A DNA stretch of 32,955 bases. Source: CAZOWL01 sp964583605. Lineage in GTDB: Bacteria > Pseudomonadota > Gammaproteobacteria > Chromatiales > Chromatiaceae. Shown here piece after piece: positions 31,126 through 32,955 of this stretch (positions within the stretch are counted from its first letter, which is position 1; each line of letters opens with the position of its first letter). Both the position numbers and the translations under genes were made by a program. The notes beneath the pieces were generated by a model. That model was not told the origin of the DNA. It worked only from the letters and a program-made list of their open reading frames with translations, and did not search any database. The stretch covers positions 1-32,955 of the forward strand of contig CAZOWL010000047.1 of assembly GCA_964583605.1 (NCBI GenBank), read 5' to 3'.

Positions 31126-31526
31126 AGAGACAATTCAGAAACTGTGGTATTGACCCCGGTGGGAATCGGCAATCGCGGCGAAATGGATCGCAAGCCGGTA
31201 CGCGGGATCGGCACGCATGGGTCCCCATCCAATCGCTCGTCGCAGTTAAGCCGCTTTGCAGGTCGTCCCGGTCTCCCGCTCGCGAGCTCGCTTCCAGTCG
31301 TCGAGGAGTGGATCAACGAGCCTGGCGACGGATCTACCGAAGCACACGGTAGCTCAGAAGTCTCTGGGGTACGAAGGCCAAGGCCTCGATCTGCCCGATG
31401 TTGGCGATAGTGGGCGGTTAGGGCGCCCTGCGCGTGGCAGATCGGCCAATAGCGACGTCGATACGTCGGCAGCAGGTCCCCACCAGCCCGATAGACAGCG
31501 GGGCCTGCTGCCAGCATCAGCGGAGG

Positions 31527-32900
31527 TCAGGGTTGGCCGACCGGTGGCTCCGGTGCCTTCAGTGTTACGAGCTCTTCGGCGCTGGTCGGGTGCAGCGCGA
31601 CGGTCGCGTCTAGGTCGGCCTTGGTGCCGCCCATCTTCACGACAACGGCGAAACCCTGGAGCATCTCATCGACACCGTCACCGGCGAGGTGGATCCCCAC
31701 GACCCGCTCGTTCGGCCCGGCGCATACGAGCTTCATCGCGGTGAGGCTCGGGTGTGCACTCAACGCATAGCGCATCGGCTCGAACCGGGTCCGATAGACG
31801 GTCACATCGCCACCGTAGCGCTCCCTGGCCTGGGTCTCGGTGAGGCCGACCTTGCCCACCGGCGGATGGGAGAAGACCACTGTTGGGATGTTCTCGTAGT
31901 CGAGCCGGGCCTCGCGCTTGTCCGCAAAGAGTCGTTCGGCGAGCCGGCGGCCGGCGGCGATCGCGACCGGTGTCAGCGGCTCGCGCCCGGTCACGTCGCC
32001 GAGCGCATAGATGCCCGGCACGTTGGTGTTCTGGAAGTCGTCGGCAACCACGATGCCGTTGGCGAGCCGCTCGACACCGACGGCCTCCAGGTTCAAGCGG
32101 GCGCTGTTCGGTCGTCGTCCGACGGCCCAGATGACGGTATCGAACCCCGCGAGCGGCTCGCCGCCTTCGTGCAGCAAGACCTTGCCGCGCGCGTTCTCAG
32201 CCAGGCCGGTGACGACGAAGCCGAGGTGGATGTCGATCCCCTGCCGGGTCATGTTCTCCGCCAGCGTCTCGCTGGTCTGATCGTCGAAGTTGAAGAGCAG
32301 CCGATCCTCCATGGCCACCAGGGTCACCTCAGAGCCAAAGGCCCGCAGCATCCCCGCCAGTTCGACGCCGATATAGCCGCCGCCGACGATCGCGACTCGA
32401 CGCGGCCGCTCGGCGAGGGCGAAGAACCCGTCTGAGGTGATACCCAGCTCCGCCCCGGGAAGCGGCGGAACGATCGGCTCGCTGCCGGTCGCGATCACTA
32501 TGTGCTCGGCATGGTAATGTTGCTCGCCAACGGCCACGGTGCGGGCGTCGACGAATCGTCCCTGACCCACTAGATGGGCAATGCCTTGCTTGGCGACGTA
32601 GCCGGCCCAGTAGTCGTTGATGCGTGCGATAAAGGCCTGACGGCCGGTGACGAGCGTCTGCCAGTCGATCCGCTCGAGCTGCGCGAGGACGCCGAAGCCA
32701 GCACCATCGCCGACCGCGTGGGCCAAGTTGGCGGCGTACCACATCACCTTCTTGGGTACGCAGCCGGCATTGACGCAGGTCCCGCCAAGCTTACCGCCAT
32801 CGATGATCGCGACGCGGCAGCCGAGCTGGGCGGCCTTCTCGGCAACGGCGAGACCGCCGCTGCCGCCGCCGATGGCGATCAGATCAAACTGTTGGTCCAT
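31527..32900 (-). CDS. garB: Glutathione amide reductase / glutathione reductase family
   Basis: A 457-residue flavoprotein disulfide reductase. FAD-binding GGGSGG is at 11-16, the redox pair Cys42/Cys47 is in GGTCVNAGCVPKK, and the catalytic His437/Glu442 are in HPTSAEE. The second nucleotide-binding motif is GGGYIGVE (173-180), followed by VAMEDRLLFNF (195-205). At the E. coli glutathione reductase positions that bind the NADPH phosphate, Arg198 is Met and Arg204 is Phe; Ala179 is Gly and His200 is Asp. These are changes that favour NADH. The known NADH-linked member is glutathione amide reductase of purple sulfur bacteria (garB), and the pattern here fits it closely. An ordinary glutathione reductase with altered coenzyme use is the alternative. 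Its upstream partner gene would lie beyond the window. Confidence 0.85.
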   Translation of the reverse strand: MDQQFDLIAIGGGSGGLAVAEKAAQLGCRVAIIDGGKLGGTCVNAGCVPKKVMWYAANLAHAVGDGAGFGVLAQLERIDWQTLVTGRQAFIARINDYWAGYVAKQGIAHLVGQGRFVDARTVAVGEQHYHAEHIVIATGSEPIVPPLPGAELGITSDGFFALAERPRRVAIVGGGYIGVELAGMLRAFGSEVTLVAMEDRLLFNFDDQTSETLAENMTRQGIDIHLGFVVTGLAENARGKVLLHEGGEPLAGFDTVIWAVGRRPNSARLNLEAVGVERLANGIVVADDFQNTNVPGIYALGDVTGREPLTPVAIAAGRRLAERLFADKREARLDYENIPTVVFSHPPVGKVGLTETQARERYGGDVTVYRTRFEPMRYALSAHPSLTAMKLVCAGPNERVVGIHLAGDGVDEMLQGFAVVVKMGGTKADLDATVALHPTSAEELVTLKAPEPPVGQP

Positions 32901-32903
32901 GGG

Positions 32904-32955
32904 TCATTCCAGGGGGTCATTCCAGGGGGTCATTCCAGGGGGTCATTCCAGGGGG
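32904..32955. repeat. 13-bp tandem repeat at the window end, four units
   Basis: TCATTCCAGGGGG is repeated exactly at 32904, 32917, 32930 and 32943 and runs to the last base. It lies immediately upstream of the garB start, so the nearest unit supplies the weak TGGA ribosome binding site. The true copy number cannot be seen; the array may have stopped an assembly here. Confidence 0.9.

Larger units (their letters stand above)
30711..31526. other. ~800-bp non-coding region between the operon and garB
   Basis: No gene can be supported. The left part should carry the promoter of the leftward DyP/P450 operon. A 15-bp direct repeat (30918-30946) and a 9-bp inverted repeat (31093-31125) are listed separately. 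The rest shows only short open frames on both strands without ribosome binding sites or known motifs, and could be a decayed gene or element. Confidence 0.5.

Noticed and set aside
30942..31517. A 191-codon leftward open frame in the gap before garB, considered as a decayed transposase.
   Set aside because: I could not match any transposase motif, no inverted ends or target duplications were visible, and there is no ribosome binding site.

Overview
The window looks like chromosomal DNA of a GC-rich gammaproteobacterium, most likely a purple sulfur bacterium (Chromatiaceae). Two things point there. The left end keeps the gammaproteobacterial rne / rluC / maf neighbourhood. The right end carries a glutathione-reductase-like enzyme whose coenzyme pocket has lost the NADPH-binding arginines, as expected of the NADH-linked glutathione amide reductase (garB) known from Marichromatium/Chromatium. 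No rRNA, tRNA, CRISPR array or intact insertion sequence was recognised.

Layout. (1) 1-9.5 kb is housekeeping: maf (+); a leftward group rluC, HAD phosphatase, sppA and then mltD; the divergent rne (RNase E) with a ~500-bp leader; and a convergent low-molecular-weight tyrosine phosphatase. (2) 9.5-16.3 kb is a secretion/amyloid-like locus. It holds a 778-residue secreted Asn/Asp/Ser repeat protein closed by a strong terminator, then a small secreted protein, a stand-alone periplasmic C39 peptidase and a second small secreted protein. A convergent outer-membrane beta-barrel protein with an N-terminal coiled coil follows. The parts resemble the Pseudomonas Fap amyloid system (FapC, FapD, FapF) but the order and subunit sequence differ. 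(3) 16.3-19.8 kb is a three-domain lysophospholipid transporter / acyltransferase / acyl-ACP synthetase fusion (LplT-Aas). (4) 20-22.1 kb is an ATP-grasp enzyme followed by an isoaspartyl peptidase on the same strand. (5) 22.2-24.7 kb holds a REP-like palindrome, a tiny PLDc_N membrane protein, and a lipid kinase abutting a metallophosphoesterase. (6) 24.9-30.7 kb holds an NAD(P)-dependent epimerase/reductase facing a four-gene leftward operon: an unknown 215-aa protein, a 323-aa membrane protein, a DyP-type haem peroxidase and a cytochrome P450. (7) 30.7-32.96 kb is an ~800-bp non-coding stretch with a large inverted repeat, then garB, whose upstream side is a 13-bp tandem repeat running off the window.

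Two regions deserve most attention. In the repeat-protein locus, all three secreted proteins end in one spaced motif (QN-x6-[IL]Q-x2-[VT]-x-[VI]). The two small ones also carry a double-glycine leader motif that a C39 peptidase would be expected to cut, which suggests proteolytic maturation of amyloid-like subunits in the periplasm. In the P450/DyP operon, the two unknown proteins share three aligned sequence blocks with each other. The P450 lacks the usual I-helix acid/alcohol pair and has Trp in place of Phe in its haem-binding motif, which hints at a peroxide-using, lipid-directed pathway. These functional readings are inference; the motifs and spacings are read from the sequence.
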